Below are positions 1 through 13,000 of a DNA stretch of 64,000 nt, piece after piece. Source of the stretch: Corylus avellana (taxonomy: Eukaryota > Streptophyta > Magnoliopsida > Fagales > Betulaceae). Both the position numbers and the translations under genes were made by a program. The stretch lies in contig NC_081542.1 of assembly GCF_901000735.1 (NCBI RefSeq), forward strand, positions 43,502,238 to 43,566,237, in the 5' to 3' direction. The notes under the pieces were generated by a model, which saw only the letters and a list, made by a program, of their open reading frames with translations, was not told the origin of the DNA and did no database searches. Every line of letters starts with the position of its first letter. Positions within the stretch are counted from its first letter, which is position 1.

Positions 1-1266
1 TGAAAGCAATGCTCCACTCATCCACTGGAACAAAAGAACTTATGTAACATCTTAGCAATTAGCATCACAAAACTTAAGTTTCAACATCTCACTTCAAGAC
101 CCTACAGTCATCTAAAGTAATTTCCTACATTTCCAACAACTTTTGACAACAACTAATCCACCGATCTCAATACCACAAGGTCATTTGTAGCATGCAAATG
201 TAGCTCAGACCACATGGAATCAAGGTAACAAAATTCATGATGGAATGAGTATGATCATGTCATAACCATTGTCATTCTGCACAAAAAGAGGCATCTAATT
301 GACTGGATATATGAGTAAAGGCTGTCTACAGTCAAACCATTGAAATACCAGGACCACTTGTATTTCTACCCTTCTACTAAAGAACCCCACTGAATCACAT
401 CAATGTTATAACATGAACAGAGGGTGGGGAGGGGGGAACATTTTCCCTCTACAGTCCAATTCAAAGGAAATTTAAAGCAATCCTTCCAATGTTTCTGATC
501 TAATAGAATAGTAAGCATTCAAATAGCACTACCCAGTTTAAACCAGCTCCAGCTGCTCAAGCGTGAGGACTCCTTACTAGCTACACAAATGAATAACACT
601 GAGTTCCAATAAAATTTGATCCTCAAGATACCCCTTAGCATTATGCGTAAAAAAATGGATCCAACTTCTCGGGCTGAAAAAAAAAATCTGTGTGAAGAAC
701 AGAGACTAGATAGACAGAGTTTTTGTACAATTGTACTAGAGCAGCGCATGTACATGCACGCATCCCATTGCACTTAGTAATCTCCTAGGGATCATAATGA
801 ATTAAGCCATCAACTACGATGATCTTATACATTCAATTAAAACGTTACTAATCTATATATTAAAAAAAAATAAAAAATGAGAGAGAGAGGGAGAATCTAT
901 AAAAAAAAAAAATTAAAACATTACTAAAAATATTACTTCTTATTAAGCTGCACTTCACTAAAATCAAACTAACTTTACTTGATCTCTTCTCATAAAGAAG
1001 ATCAAAACAAACGAGTTTCTATACATATTCTCCAAAAAGCACAACTTGCACATGCTATCAGAATACACTCCGATGCAACAGTTACAACAGCATATCAACT
1101 AAATAAACAAAAAAGAAGGAAAAATTGAGCAATAACTATCTAAGAAGATCAAAAACATCAGATCTAAAAGATTGCAACCAAATTCAAATTGGATCTGAAA
1201 ATCAGAGAATTCAATCTCGCGAAAATTTCAATACATAAATAGAAATGAGGGAATTGAAATCCTCAC
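1..1266 (-). other. Clathrin light chain intron 1 (partial)
   Basis: This stretch follows the GT donor of the clathrin light chain first exon and runs to the window edge. It is AT-rich. I searched it for the conserved second-exon region of plant clathrin light chains (the part after REWRR, normally QNAIQLEEKE) on the minus strand and did not find it, so it appears to be intron throughout and the remaining exons lie left of the window. Confidence 0.6.
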
Positions 1267-1678
1267 CGCCTCCATTCGCGAAGAGCGAAGCCTTCATCAG
1301 GCTCCATCTCAGTCGGCGGCGGAAGCACCGGCCCGTCCGAGACAAAAACGTCGTCTCCGATGCCGTTATCACCTACACCGTAACCATTGCCGTTCTCCGC
1401 GTGGATCGGGTTGAACGGAGATTGAGAGTAACTAGGGTTCGGATCGTCGAATCCGAAGATCTCCGGAGAGGCGGAGGCATGATCGATGGAAACATTACCT
1501 TCCGACGGGAAAGAGCCGGAGTAGTCACCGCCCGCTGGTGGGAAGCTGGAGTAGGATCCGGATCCGTATCCGCCACTGGTGAAGTTATCGTCGCCGCCGT
1601 CGTCGTCGACGAAGTGGCCGTGCGAAGCGTTCACGTTCATCTCCTCGCCGTCGATGCCGTACGCGTCGAACGAAGACA

Positions 1679-1679
<1 letters not shown>
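1267..1679 (-). CDS. Clathrin light chain, first coding exon
   Basis: This is the N-terminal exon of a plant clathrin light chain, the subunit that decorates clathrin heavy chains on coated vesicles at the plasma membrane and trans-Golgi. The ATG at 1679 opens a 137-residue segment starting [13 protein letters not shown]. It is acidic and rich in Gly, Ser and Asp, as the disordered N termini of this family are. It ends in the family signature [19 protein letters not shown] followed by REWRR. The last Arg codon is split (CG|GTGAGG), giving a good GT donor at 1266-1265. The heavy-chain-binding helix would be encoded further left, outside the window. An antisense ORF over the same bases is a shadow. 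Which of the plant light-chain paralogues this is cannot be told from one exon. Confidence 0.9.
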
Positions 1680-1682
<3 letters not shown>

Positions 1683-1714
<32 letters not shown>

Positions 1715-1750
1715 AGAATCACTCACTTTCTCTCTCTCTCTGTGTCTCTC
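1683..1750. repeat. CT/GA microsatellite in clathrin light chain 5' leader
   Basis: Two runs of CT dinucleotides (about 1684-1713 and 1729-1750), separated by a short interruption, sit directly upstream of the start codon; on the gene strand they read GA. GA/CT-rich leaders are common in plant housekeeping genes and can bind BASIC PENTACYSTEINE (GAGA-binding) proteins. That role here is inference. Confidence 0.7.
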
Positions 1751-1878
1751 TGAAATGGAAGAGCTTTGGAAACCTTTTAACTTTATGACTTTTTATATAC
1801 TTAATGGTGACGGAAAAATGAAGGGACTGGAAATGATTTTGTCAAGGAGATCTATACATTACTTGGTGCAAGCAACGT

Positions 1879-1902
1879 GCCGTTTAGCCGTTTAGCCGTT
1901 TA
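1879..1902 (-). promoter_or_regulatory. Triple tandem GCCGTTTA repeat upstream of clathrin light chain
   Basis: The octamer GCCGTTTA occurs three times head to tail (1879-1886, 1887-1894, 1895-1902), about 200 bp upstream of the start codon at 1679. On the gene strand it reads TAAACGGC and contains the AACGG core recognised by three-repeat MYB factors. It is not a full match to the mitosis-specific activator consensus, so the link to MYB is only a possibility. Confidence 0.35.
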
Positions 1903-2591
1903 CGTTTAGTGACTGTAAAACGACACTGTTTTCGCAAGCAAGATATTTGGCAACCACCAACTACCCTCATATTGTGTTTCCTCCTAATTAAGTTTATTAT
2001 TAAATTAATATTTCTTAAAAAAAATATGATTATTACATACTTTTTTCTTTTTTTTTAACTTTTATATGTATTTTAATAAAGCATGGTGTCAATTTCATTG
2101 ATTAAATTGGAGAATTGTTTTTTTATCATTTATTTATGATCAAAATGTTTGTTAATGTATTTTTGGGAAATGAGTTTTTTTTTATTTTTATTTTTTTAAA
2201 TCGTGTTTTAATGTGACGTAAAGGTAAAATCAATTGTTTTTTATATGTTTAAGCACAACTTTGTATATTTGAAAAATGAACAAAAATTTCTTACAAACCG
2301 ACTTCTAAGAGAGACATAAGTCTTTTAACTTGTATTTCTCACTTCTTTTTTTTTTTTTTAAAGAACTATTCTCTAATAAGAAAACATATTCTTTTCACAT
2401 GGTCACCTTTTTTTTCAAAATAAAAGTGCCATGTCTTTTTAATAAAACTTCTTCTTACTCATATAATACTACTAAAAAAATGGTTCTCATATGCTACGAG
2501 GCATAATTTTATAAACTAGATGGAAAAACCTCTTTCAATCCAATTTGGAAAAAACTTTGTCCATTGTGTTCTAAGTTATTTGTTAATATTT

Positions 2592-2927
2592 GGGAAAAAT
2601 CCACTTTACCTCCCTGAAATTTCAGGAGTTTTTCAATTTGAACCCTAAAGTTTAAAAATTGGCAATGTACTCCCTTAATGTTTCAAAAATTTTCAATTTA
2701 AACCTTTCGTTACTAATTTCTGTTAAATTGGACTAATTTTTTTTAAAAAAAGCATAAGGGTAATTACATAATTTCATAAATTTCCATCAAATTTGCCTAA
2801 AATTAATAACGGAAAGTTTAAATTTAAAATTTTTGAAACATTAGGGAATTACATTGCCAATTTTTAAACTTTCAGGTTTAAATTGAAAAATTCCTGAAAC
2901 TTCGAGGGGGTAAAGTAGATTTTTCCC
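2592..2927. mobile_element. Mutator-type MITE with 9-bp target duplication
   Basis: This is a 336-bp foldback element. Its ends are inverted repeats beginning GGGAAAAATCCACTTTACC, and the arms extend well over 100 bp with a few mismatches. The flanks TTAATATTT (2583-2591) and TTAGTATTT (2928-2936) form a 9-bp target duplication with one mismatch, the length typical of Mutator-like elements. It has no coding capacity, so it would be a non-autonomous element. Confidence 0.75.
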
Positions 2928-4048
2928 TTAGTATTTTTATTTTGAAATCAGAAGAAAGCCCCTTTTTGGTATTTACAATTGTTTGTACCTGTAGATTATT
3001 CATAATTTCAAGTCATTTTGCCTAAAAGGAATTTCCTTTTTTGGGTCAAGTATGCATGGAAACTTCGCATTATATATATATATATATATATATAACAAGG
3101 GAAAACAGGGGGGGCACACAAATGGCTCATGGAAGAGTGGAAATTTGGAAATGATTCAGAGCACAAAAAGCAGTTTCCCGTATTCATTGATTTCAAAACC
3201 ATGTTTTATAAAGATTGCATCACTATTATAGAATTCCAGATGCAGTGGTAAGTCAGATTTTGTTAAAGATATTTCTAAAGGAGTGGTGGAAAATCATATC
3301 AGTGATCCTGGGTAAACATCCTCCTTGAAATGCCTCACCTAAGTTCATCAAACCAACTCGAAGGTGATGAAAAAAATTTCAATCCATACATACAAGTGAA
3401 GAAACTGTAATGATGACTCTGCTCAGATCGCTATCCCTGTTAACTTTCTCAATACTCTCAGGACACTGAAATTAATATATTCTGTATCTTCAGTGAGGCG
3501 GGCATTGAGATGAAAAACAGTACATTGGGGGAGTAAGACTGTCAACGGTTAGTATGTTAAGCGAATCCGAGCAAAGCCTGAAGCTGCCCTTGATGAACAC
3601 CATATTCAGTTTTCTTCTGCTTAAACAAACATCAATACACTGTAACTAAATCCAACAGCTCGCAGAAAAAGGCACCGATGGCAACGGCAACATTAAAACG
3701 CAGGACTACATGGCACTGCCTTCTATCATCTTGTGAGGTCTCTTTGCATTTTGGGGAGAAAAGGCCTCATACAATAGTAAGTGGAAATCCTGAAACAGGA
3801 ATCCTTAGGACTGCACTTTTTTTGGCGTCTCCCCCTGCTTTCATATGAATCTCAGATGAAGCCACAAGATCAATCTGGAGGGAGTTCCACTCGAGTTTCT
3901 TACATCTTCAGAAAAATCGAGGGCTAATAGTCAATTGGCAGTCCTGGATCTCAATGTCCCTTGCTCGTCTCTAAGCTACTTATGTACCGTAAAAAGTCCC
4001 AACGGTAGCCGTACCAAAAAGTGGGATGAAAAAAAGCATAATGGTCAT

Positions 4049-7000
4049 TCAAGGTACAGGAGGAGCATTCTTGGCATATCTAGCAGAAGAAGGCATCCGC
4101 TGCATAACTCGCGGAAATTCTTGCTTCAGACGTTTATTTGGCATCCCATGCAATGACCTTACATTGTTAAAAACACAAAATAAGAGAAAGGGAATGAAGA
4201 AGAGAGGATAAGAGAAACTAGAAAACAATGTTCATACAGAGAAATGGAATTCAACTAATAAAAAGAGACAGAAAAACGTCATAAGGAACCAATTCCCATC
4301 TACTTTTATGTGCAAAAACTGAACCTGAAGGACAAAGCCCGAGGTCTCCTTCTTTTGTTTTTATATTTTCACAGCTTCCATGTGCACCAAAGAAAACTTC
4401 GTAACCAAAAAGAAAGAAGGGGGAAGGAGTATACCATAAGAGTCTGCTTAATATTTACCATGTTATCCCAAAATCTGAGCAATGATGAGAAAATTACAGA
4501 AAATTTAATTGAATGGGACCAATTAGTCACTTCCCCAGCCCCACAAATCACAACATTTATGATAATTTGTTAGGCTGGCTGGTCATGCCAGAACTCAACT
4601 TTAAATTAGAAGTTCCATGTAAAAGAAAATTAGTAACTGAACAATAGCAACTGGTTAAATCACACACCTAGGAGAACCCTGACGCTTCTGACTAAATTGA
4701 CCAAGCATTGATCTTAAACTTCCGAGCGCCTTTTCTGCAGCCTAAGTAAAGAGCACATCGAGGTGGTTGGAGAAAATATAAAAAATAAAGGTTCATAAAA
4801 TTCACACAAGAAGAAATCATGTGAATCCCTTACAAGAAAAGTAAAATACCTGCATCTTAGCCTCATCCCATGTTAGCCCCATCCCTTTCCCTAATACCTG
4901 TCCGTCTACTTCAACCTGTAGCATAACACCATATAGAACAAAGATTGTTAAAACTAAGTACAGAATATGAATCACTAAAAAGGCCAAAAAAATAACCCAA
5001 AAATGATGTTGCTTCTAATTTCCAACAAATTACATCAGAATCATTCTCAAGAAATCCCAACATGAGATTATCTACGCTGCTTCAGTGGGGAACCATCTCT
5101 AAGACAATGAGACATTGAACCTCAAGAAACCAAAGATGTACAAATATTAGACAAGTGTAACCTTGTAGGACCTAAAATAATTTTGCTTAAACTCCTACAA
5201 CACAAACCCAGCCCCTCAATTTCAATAATGAATTTTGATCCATTATTCATCCCACATATGGCTAATGGACACAAACCAGTTAAATGACCAAGACATGTAC
5301 ATATAATGAATGGATATGTAGGTCCTAAAGTACAAGAAAAAAGAATGATGCAAAAAATCAATAATATATATTTGAAATTGGCCTTGCCAAGCTCAAAGGA
5401 TGCCTGATTTTGTAACACCTCACTATCACATTGGGAAGATGAATAACTCACAAAGAGTGGGTAGATTATAAAGGCACTCATGGGTGCTAAAACCCACATT
5501 AGTTTATTATCAGGTGAGACTAATGTGGAATTGAGCTTTATAAGTGATTTTATAGAGCTCCAAATTGACTAGTCTTTTTGGAGTGAACGTAGATGTGACT
5601 AATGCTTTCTCTGGCTTATTAAAAATTGTATCAGAGGAACCTAGTAACGTCATTTAGTACTAAAGCACTGCATTACGTGACCTTGACGAGGACGTCAGGG
5701 ATTTAGGAGTGAAGATTGTAACATCTTAGTCCCACATTGGAAAGATAATACTCTATGTAGAGTTGGTAGGTTATAAAGGCACTCATGGGTGTTAAGTCTC
5801 ACATTGATTCCTCACTAGCTTTCAAATTGACTAGTCATTTTGGAGTAATAACGCAAATGTGACTAACACTTTCCTTGGATCATTACAGGTTCAATATTCA
5901 ATTTTTTACCCCTTGCGGGTCAGTACGAATTTTGACCCATTATTCATCCCACATATGGCTAACCAGCTAAATGACCATAAGCTGTACATATGCAGATCGT
6001 GTGCAGTAATGAAATTCAGGACATATACACATCATGAAGAAATACGCAGGTCCTAAAGTATAAGCAAAAAGAAGGATGCCAGAAATCAATAACTAATAAT
6101 TTAAAAGGCCATGCCAAGCTCAACAGATGCTGGGTTCAATATTTAAATAAAAAGAACATCGTAGTTTCATAGCAAGCCTAACAATAAGTTCATTTGTGCA
6201 GTTCCTTTAGTATTCCACCGAGTTTCCATAAGAGTGCAGAAAGAGAGGGAAAAAATAATCATTCCACAATCCAACAAAGTACAACGTTGAAACTCAAGAC
6301 ACAAGCATTCTCAAACTTCATTCAAAATATTAGAGTAAATAATCTTGTAAATGCAAACCTGTGCATAAACTTCATCATTCTGAACTGAATTACCAGAAGG
6401 TGGAGGCCGAGGCTGGAAAGCAAAATCAAGGCCTTCCATTGTACACTAAAGAAGTAAAAAATGCACATGAATAATCATAAATTTTTTTACCAATTATTTG
6501 AAAAGCGTAACAAATATGAAAAATCGAAGATGCTTAGGTTCTTGTGATCTTACTAATTCCTTCAGTGCAGAGACTGAACCCATTGACTTCTTCGAACCTT
6601 CCAACCTAGGGTCCAGAAGCCTAGATGGTTCAGATGCAATTGCAAACGAAACAGACTCCTCTTTGGACAATGGCTGATTCCCAAAAGAATTCAAATTACC
6701 CACAAAACCATTGTCATTTGCGTTGAGAAACATGCTGGCGTCCCCATGCACAGGTCCAGAATCAGGCTTAACACGTGACATATATATATCTGTGGGGAAA
6801 AGGGTCCAATGATATGGTCAGTATCACAAAAAGGAAATGCCATGAGAATAAAAATACATAATTTAATGAGGGTTCCCCAACAAAATTAGCAAGTAGGGAA
6901 AGCCAGGATGCGCCAATGTACAACAAACATGCAAATTTGACATTCCTTACGTAATTTGAGAACTAAATGATATGGCCAGCTGGAGATATTTAGCATACTG

Positions 7001-10000
7001 GCATGAGACTAGCTCATCTTGGGCTTGTGAATTAGGGCCCAAGCTCAGACATAAAAAACTTAAACTGTATGAATCCAAAGAGAGTTTTGAGAAATAACTT
7101 TCATTAACAAATACAACAGTAAGCAATTAGTTAAAAATTGCTACTGAATGCACTTTGGGGAGCTGACTTGCACTCAGCAGTTCTTCTGGAAGCAATTTGA
7201 ATACGATTCAACAGAGCCTATTTTCTTCCTACATATTGTCCATAAATCTCTAATTCTTATAACTAAAAAAGTCACTTTTTGCATATAAATTATATCCAAG
7301 CAGGACCTTTAATCCTTCCCGTGATTTCCAAATTCATTTCTTATATTCAGAATTTAAAATGCAGAATATTTAAGATAATGCCACTTGTAAGTGCTTCAAT
7401 GAATATTTCAGCTGTAGTAAACGTGACTTAAGACAGATACAATATAGACCTTGGACAATGATCTAATAACACAGCAAGAAACATAAAATATAACAATAAG
7501 AAACCTTACTAGCCAAGTTCTTAAGAGAACCCTCAGCAGCCAGACGTTGCGCTTCCCTTCTTGTTCTACCAATTCCTTCACCAATTTTCTCTCCTGCAAA
7601 CCAGACCTACAAAAAACAATTGCCGGATGAGTTATCAGGGCATGACATCTCACAGCACAGAGATGGATAACATAATCAAGTCTTTAGCTCTGAACTAAAC
7701 CATCCTGTAGATTTTATGGGTCTAATATCCAGCTCCAGTAAGCAAATCTCAGTCCTTGTTGCATTAGGGCAAATCCTACTCTTAATTTGATGTACTTTCA
7801 TGAAAACGTGAAAAAAATATGTTTACCATTAGATAGAGCAAAACAGGTATATTGATTTTGGCTAAGCTAGGTAAGATATGGTGTGTAAATAGTAGCTATC
7901 TAAAAGCAAGCATTTGGAGTGACAAAAATCTATGTTGGTAAGTAGGGCTATAAACGAGCAGAGCTCAGGTGAGTTAGGGCAGTAAACGAGCCGAGTTCAG
8001 GCGAGTTAGGGCTGTCCAAGCTTGGCTCATTTAAAAATTTCACGAGCTCGAGCTCATGCCGAGCTCCAAAATCTAAGCTTGGCTTGGTTCGCTAAGGAAA
8101 ATTCCTTGTGTGAGCCAAGCCAGTCAAGCCGGCTCAGCTAATTCAAACTTAAAAGAAAAAAAAAAAAAAACTAACTTGGCTCAGTAAGAGAGTCTTGCAT
8201 CCTTTTTATATATTACTTAGGTGATAAAGATTTTTTGCTTTTTCCATGTGGGACAACAGGACAAGCTAACTATTATTGTGAGAGATGTGTGCTTGATTTT
8301 ATTTTATTGGTGTGGGACACTTATAAGCAAACAAATACAAGGAAAATCAAAAAGAGTTTACTCTTAACACTTAATAGTAGCAAAAAAATGTTTAATATAC
8401 ATGGTTAATAATAATAATATATGAAATTGACTTTAATAAAAAAATTTAAATTTAAATTTAAAAAATTAAAAAAAAAAAAACAGTTTATTATATATTCAAA
8501 TTATCTAACATTTTTTTTTTAATATTAACCAATTAGCTCTCTATATATATAACTAAACCAATTAAATAATTAGTTAACTTAGGTTAATACACACAATACA
8601 CTAGTTAACTATAAATAGTTATACACTATATGACTACATTATTAATATTTTAACTATATATATATATTTAGTATTTATGCTACATACTATATAAGCATAA
8701 ATACCATTTATAATATATAAACTATTTAATAAGTTATATATTATATAAGCTATTTTAATATATATATACACGAGTCGCGCTAATAAGCGAGTCGAGCCCC
8801 TATACGAGTATGTTCACGAACTTTAAACGAGCGAGCTGAGTTTCATACGAGTATGTATCGTTTAATAATCAAATATAGTTTCGTATTCACGAGCGGCTCA
8901 TTTAATAATCGAGTCGGGCACGAGCCGAGCTTTATCGAGCCGATCCCGAGCGATCTCACGGGTAGCTTTGTTCGTTTACAGTCCTATTGGTAAAGGTGAC
9001 AAATATTTTTCAATGATAATTTTCTTTTATTGTCTCGTTGCAATATAGTTATCATATTAAATGAGAATGGATTTGGTATTTTAGTATTGCCTTCATTGCC
9101 TTACAGTTCCAACCTTATTTCTTTGAGACCAGCTCATTAATTTGTGGTGGAAAAAAAAAATGCAACTTTATACGTACCACATCAAAACTAAAACCGCAGA
9201 AAGATTCCGATAAAAAAAAATTTACTATTCAGGCAAATAAGACCCCAACTTCCCCCAAAAAAGAAGACTCTATACCCTTGAAACTAAAAAGAAATTAAAG
9301 AGTTCATCAGTAAAGAGTTAAAAATACCTCAATGGAGAATTGCAATTCAGCACTAGCAACCAAAGCTGGCCTGAAGTCCACCTACCAGTACCATTAAAAA
9401 GAGGGGGAAAAAAAAGGAACTTAGATGGATATGCATATATGATCCACTCTTAACTTGTCTCTCACTATAAATCTCTTTCCAATTACCTTGGTTCCACACT
9501 TCATTGCAATTTCCTGTAACACTACAGTTGAAGTTTCTGCATTTGAAACACCTCGCCCAGATTCAAAGTCAAGATCCCTGTTGCTGGAAGATGATCGACT
9601 GAATGGAATCTCCTCAGCTACAAAAAAAGGCATCCCCATAATATAACAACACTCACGATAAACTTTTCATAGAGAAATTAAAAAGATCACTTTAATCAAA
9701 CAAAGTCACCAATTGAAAATGCTACAGAGTACATATCAACATCTTTAAATGCTCTGGAATACATTTTCCAAGAAAGTCAATAACCAATAAACTTCCATTT
9801 ATGTGTGAATTCAGATTCAGAAAATGCTTAAAACCGAAAATGAAAAAGTTACCACTTGTTTCATCAACTTTGCTCATGGCACAATTGGGGTTAGATGATC
9901 ATCGAAATTCTAAATGGATGCCCAGCAAATAAGAGCCTTATTTAGTTATACCACAGCTTAGGATTAGCTACAGGCATCCCCTTTCAACATTCAGATTTAT

Positions 10001-13000
10001 TCAACACCATCTCTTCTTTCAAACATGGTAAGTTTAATACTATTTTGTTGATTAATGCCTTTGGATAACAAACTAAGATGCTTAAAAATTTAAAATCTTA
10101 TCCAACATCATGGTCAACTTTTTCTAAATAGTAAGGTGATTTTTTTTTTCCAGAAGTAACAAAAAAAAAGGTTAAATTTCATAGAAATATGTAGTTGAGT
10201 TCAGTGCTTTTGGGATTCACCAGCACTCATAACAGCAAGTCCACCAATGAAAAAGACCTATAAGATTCATCTCAGTATGCAATTTAGTGTCATAGCTCAC
10301 CTGAGAGAGAATGGTAACTAGACAGCGTATGGTTTAATCTCAATCGATCATCTCTATGAAAAGCCTGCAAACAGATAATCTTATAAGATTCATACCCTAG
10401 TCACGAGTAAATTTAGCCTTTCAGTGCAGGAAACTTAAGTATAAAGTCAGACCAAGATCAAGTAACACTCACCTCTTTTGGCAATCTTTGATTTTCATGA
10501 AGAACTCTATCAGAAGTAATAGAACTCTCACCCTTAGGGAAAAAAGATGGATGAGTTCCATGCTTCTCAATATGCATTGGTTCTGAATCTAAGGGAAATT
10601 CTTTGGGTGCTGCTCGGTTCAGTTGTGGTGGACTCATCTCTTCCTCCACTGGAAACCACCCACTGCGTGATTGTACACGTGGACCAGGAACTTGTAACGG
10701 AGGTCTTACAGGAAATGAAGGTTCAGTTGATGCATGATCTCTTGTATCTTGCCCATGTTGCAATATAAGTAGCCTCCGCCTTGTATCAGGATCTAATTCT
10801 GATTCTGGTACCTCACCCTCTTCTCTAGCGGGAGAACTTTGCAAGCTTGGTTCTGGGGGCCCAACAACATGACCCAATGGTTTCACATGTGAAGCGGGCT
10901 GAGGGAACTGTATATTGGGAAATGGCATCATGGAGGCCTGAGTAGTTGGCAGCGGAACTGAACTAGAAGCCGATCCTGCTGTATACTGAAGAGCAGGAGC
11001 AAGCCTTGGATCTAGATTAGTGACTGTTGAAGAAGCCGATAGTGCTTCCTGAATTAAAGATGCAGAGAAAAAAATAAACCTGAATTTTAACTTGAACATA
11101 TAGAGTCAAACCACAACAAAGCAAACAGATACAAGAGTATTCCACATATTAACATCAACAACCCCATAAGCATGGCTTAAAAGAGTAGATATCTCGTTAC
11201 TTGATTTTATTGAATCCGATATACAATTATACATAGACCCAACAATTCCAAAGGTAGAAGATTACCTTTAGCCTTCGTTCAACCTCAGTATCTGCCATGC
11301 CATCAAAAGAAAGTGGATCTTTGTTTCCATTTGAAGCAGAAGCATCATCCTGCAAGGTGCAAAAGTATTATTGGTTAACAAGAAATCTGAGTAACTTTAG
11401 CAAAAACGAAAGAACCAGAGTAAACAAACTTTGTCCACACTAACCTCAGAAACCAAATAGTTGCTCACATCAGGAGCAGAGGGAATATCTTTAATATCAT
11501 CTTCATGATTAACATCACAAATCTTTTGTAAAAGACCCTCATCGAAATCTCTGTCATCAAAGTCCAAGGTCGTATCATGCCAAAAAAATGATTATAGACA
11601 TATACACACACATGCATATATTACACAGACCCACACAAACACACATTGGACAAGAATTTATATGCTCAAAACTTAGGTCCAGCAGTAAAAATTAACAGAT
11701 GATGTACTTATTGGGGCTACGTATTCTTACTTGAAAAAACCACCTCTAACATTGCAGGCAACATTTCTCGCCACACACAAGACAGGTATAGCATTATTTG
11801 CCTACACAATATAAAGAGTTACAATAAGTTAGTCTCTAGGGTGCATTTGCACTGCATAACCAAATGTAAATCATGCATACCTCAGCTTGGGGTGCGTAGT
11901 ATGGAGCAAATGCAGGAACAACATGCACCCGTGGTTGATCTTTCTCATCCCACACTTTCAAGCGATCATCAATGACCAATGCCATCTTAGGATGGCATAA
12001 GCCTTCTTGGAAGACGTTGAACAGTGACTTCCTTGAACCTATTATTTAGTATATAAAACAGTAATAAGCAGCATCATAGGAAAATGAGCGTTCTGATTTA
12101 AGCAATTGCAGCCAAAAATTACAACAATCTGTAAATAGCCCAGCCTTTTTTTCTTCAATAATGGCACATTACAACCTATATGTTATTAGCTTCTCCTACA
12201 AATGAAGCAGAGAAATGAGAGAAATGGAAAGGATCATGTCACTTACCAGACTTGACACAAACAATGCGATCCAATAATTCTTTTGAGTTTATCAAATTTG
12301 AATCTGGATCAAGTAGCCTCCACATTTCTAAAGCATAATCCCTTTCAGCCATCGTGCAAACATAAACCTCAAAACGTTTGCGCCCTCTTGCAATCAAGTA
12401 GCTCCGGAGATCATCCCATGCAGGTCTCAACCTCACAAGAACACTTGTATCGCGAATCTATAGAGAAAATATTTTTATATTAATTGGACCAACTTATTCT
12501 ATCGATTCTATACCTAATAAATTTCACCCCAAATATCTAAAGGTGTCTCCACCATCCAGTCAACCCCATTGAGTTGATATTGCATGCTCCTCCAAAAACT
12601 TAACAAGCACTATTACCTAAATCCCATTGATATTCAACTTCTTGCACATAAAGCATCATGTTTTACCTTAAAGGAAACAAAAAATGACAATACTGATTTA
12701 AATAAAAGAGTGCCAGGCATTTTACTTCAATGACCAGATAATCAATAACTAATACTCTCCAGCATTGGTGTATAATTTCAGAAATGCTACAGTAGAAACA
12801 CCAAGCAACAGGCTGAATCAGTATTACTTATTACATACCTGCGGATTGATGCGGGTCAGAATAATGTTCTTCTCCTGCAACCGTATAAGTGGCCGAATGA
12901 TAGGTTGATGGTTATCTGACAAGGCAGGAACAATCTCAGACTGAGTTTTGATCACTTTTCCATTTTCAAGGACCTGATCATTTTCAGCATATTGCTTCAA

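Larger units (their letters stand above)
1751..4048. other. Spacer between clathrin light chain and CPL1
   Basis: This holds the upstream region of the clathrin light chain gene (minus strand, left end) and the 3' flank and UTR of CPL1 (right end). It contains one MITE (2592-2927) and a TA microsatellite at about 3071-3094. The short ORFs in it show no family signature. No other gene is seen. Confidence 0.6.

Noticed and set aside
1245..1715. 156-codon plus-strand ORF over the clathrin light chain exon
   Set aside because: It is antisense to a well-supported exon and ends in a CT repeat translated as SLSLSL; it is a shadow of the real gene.
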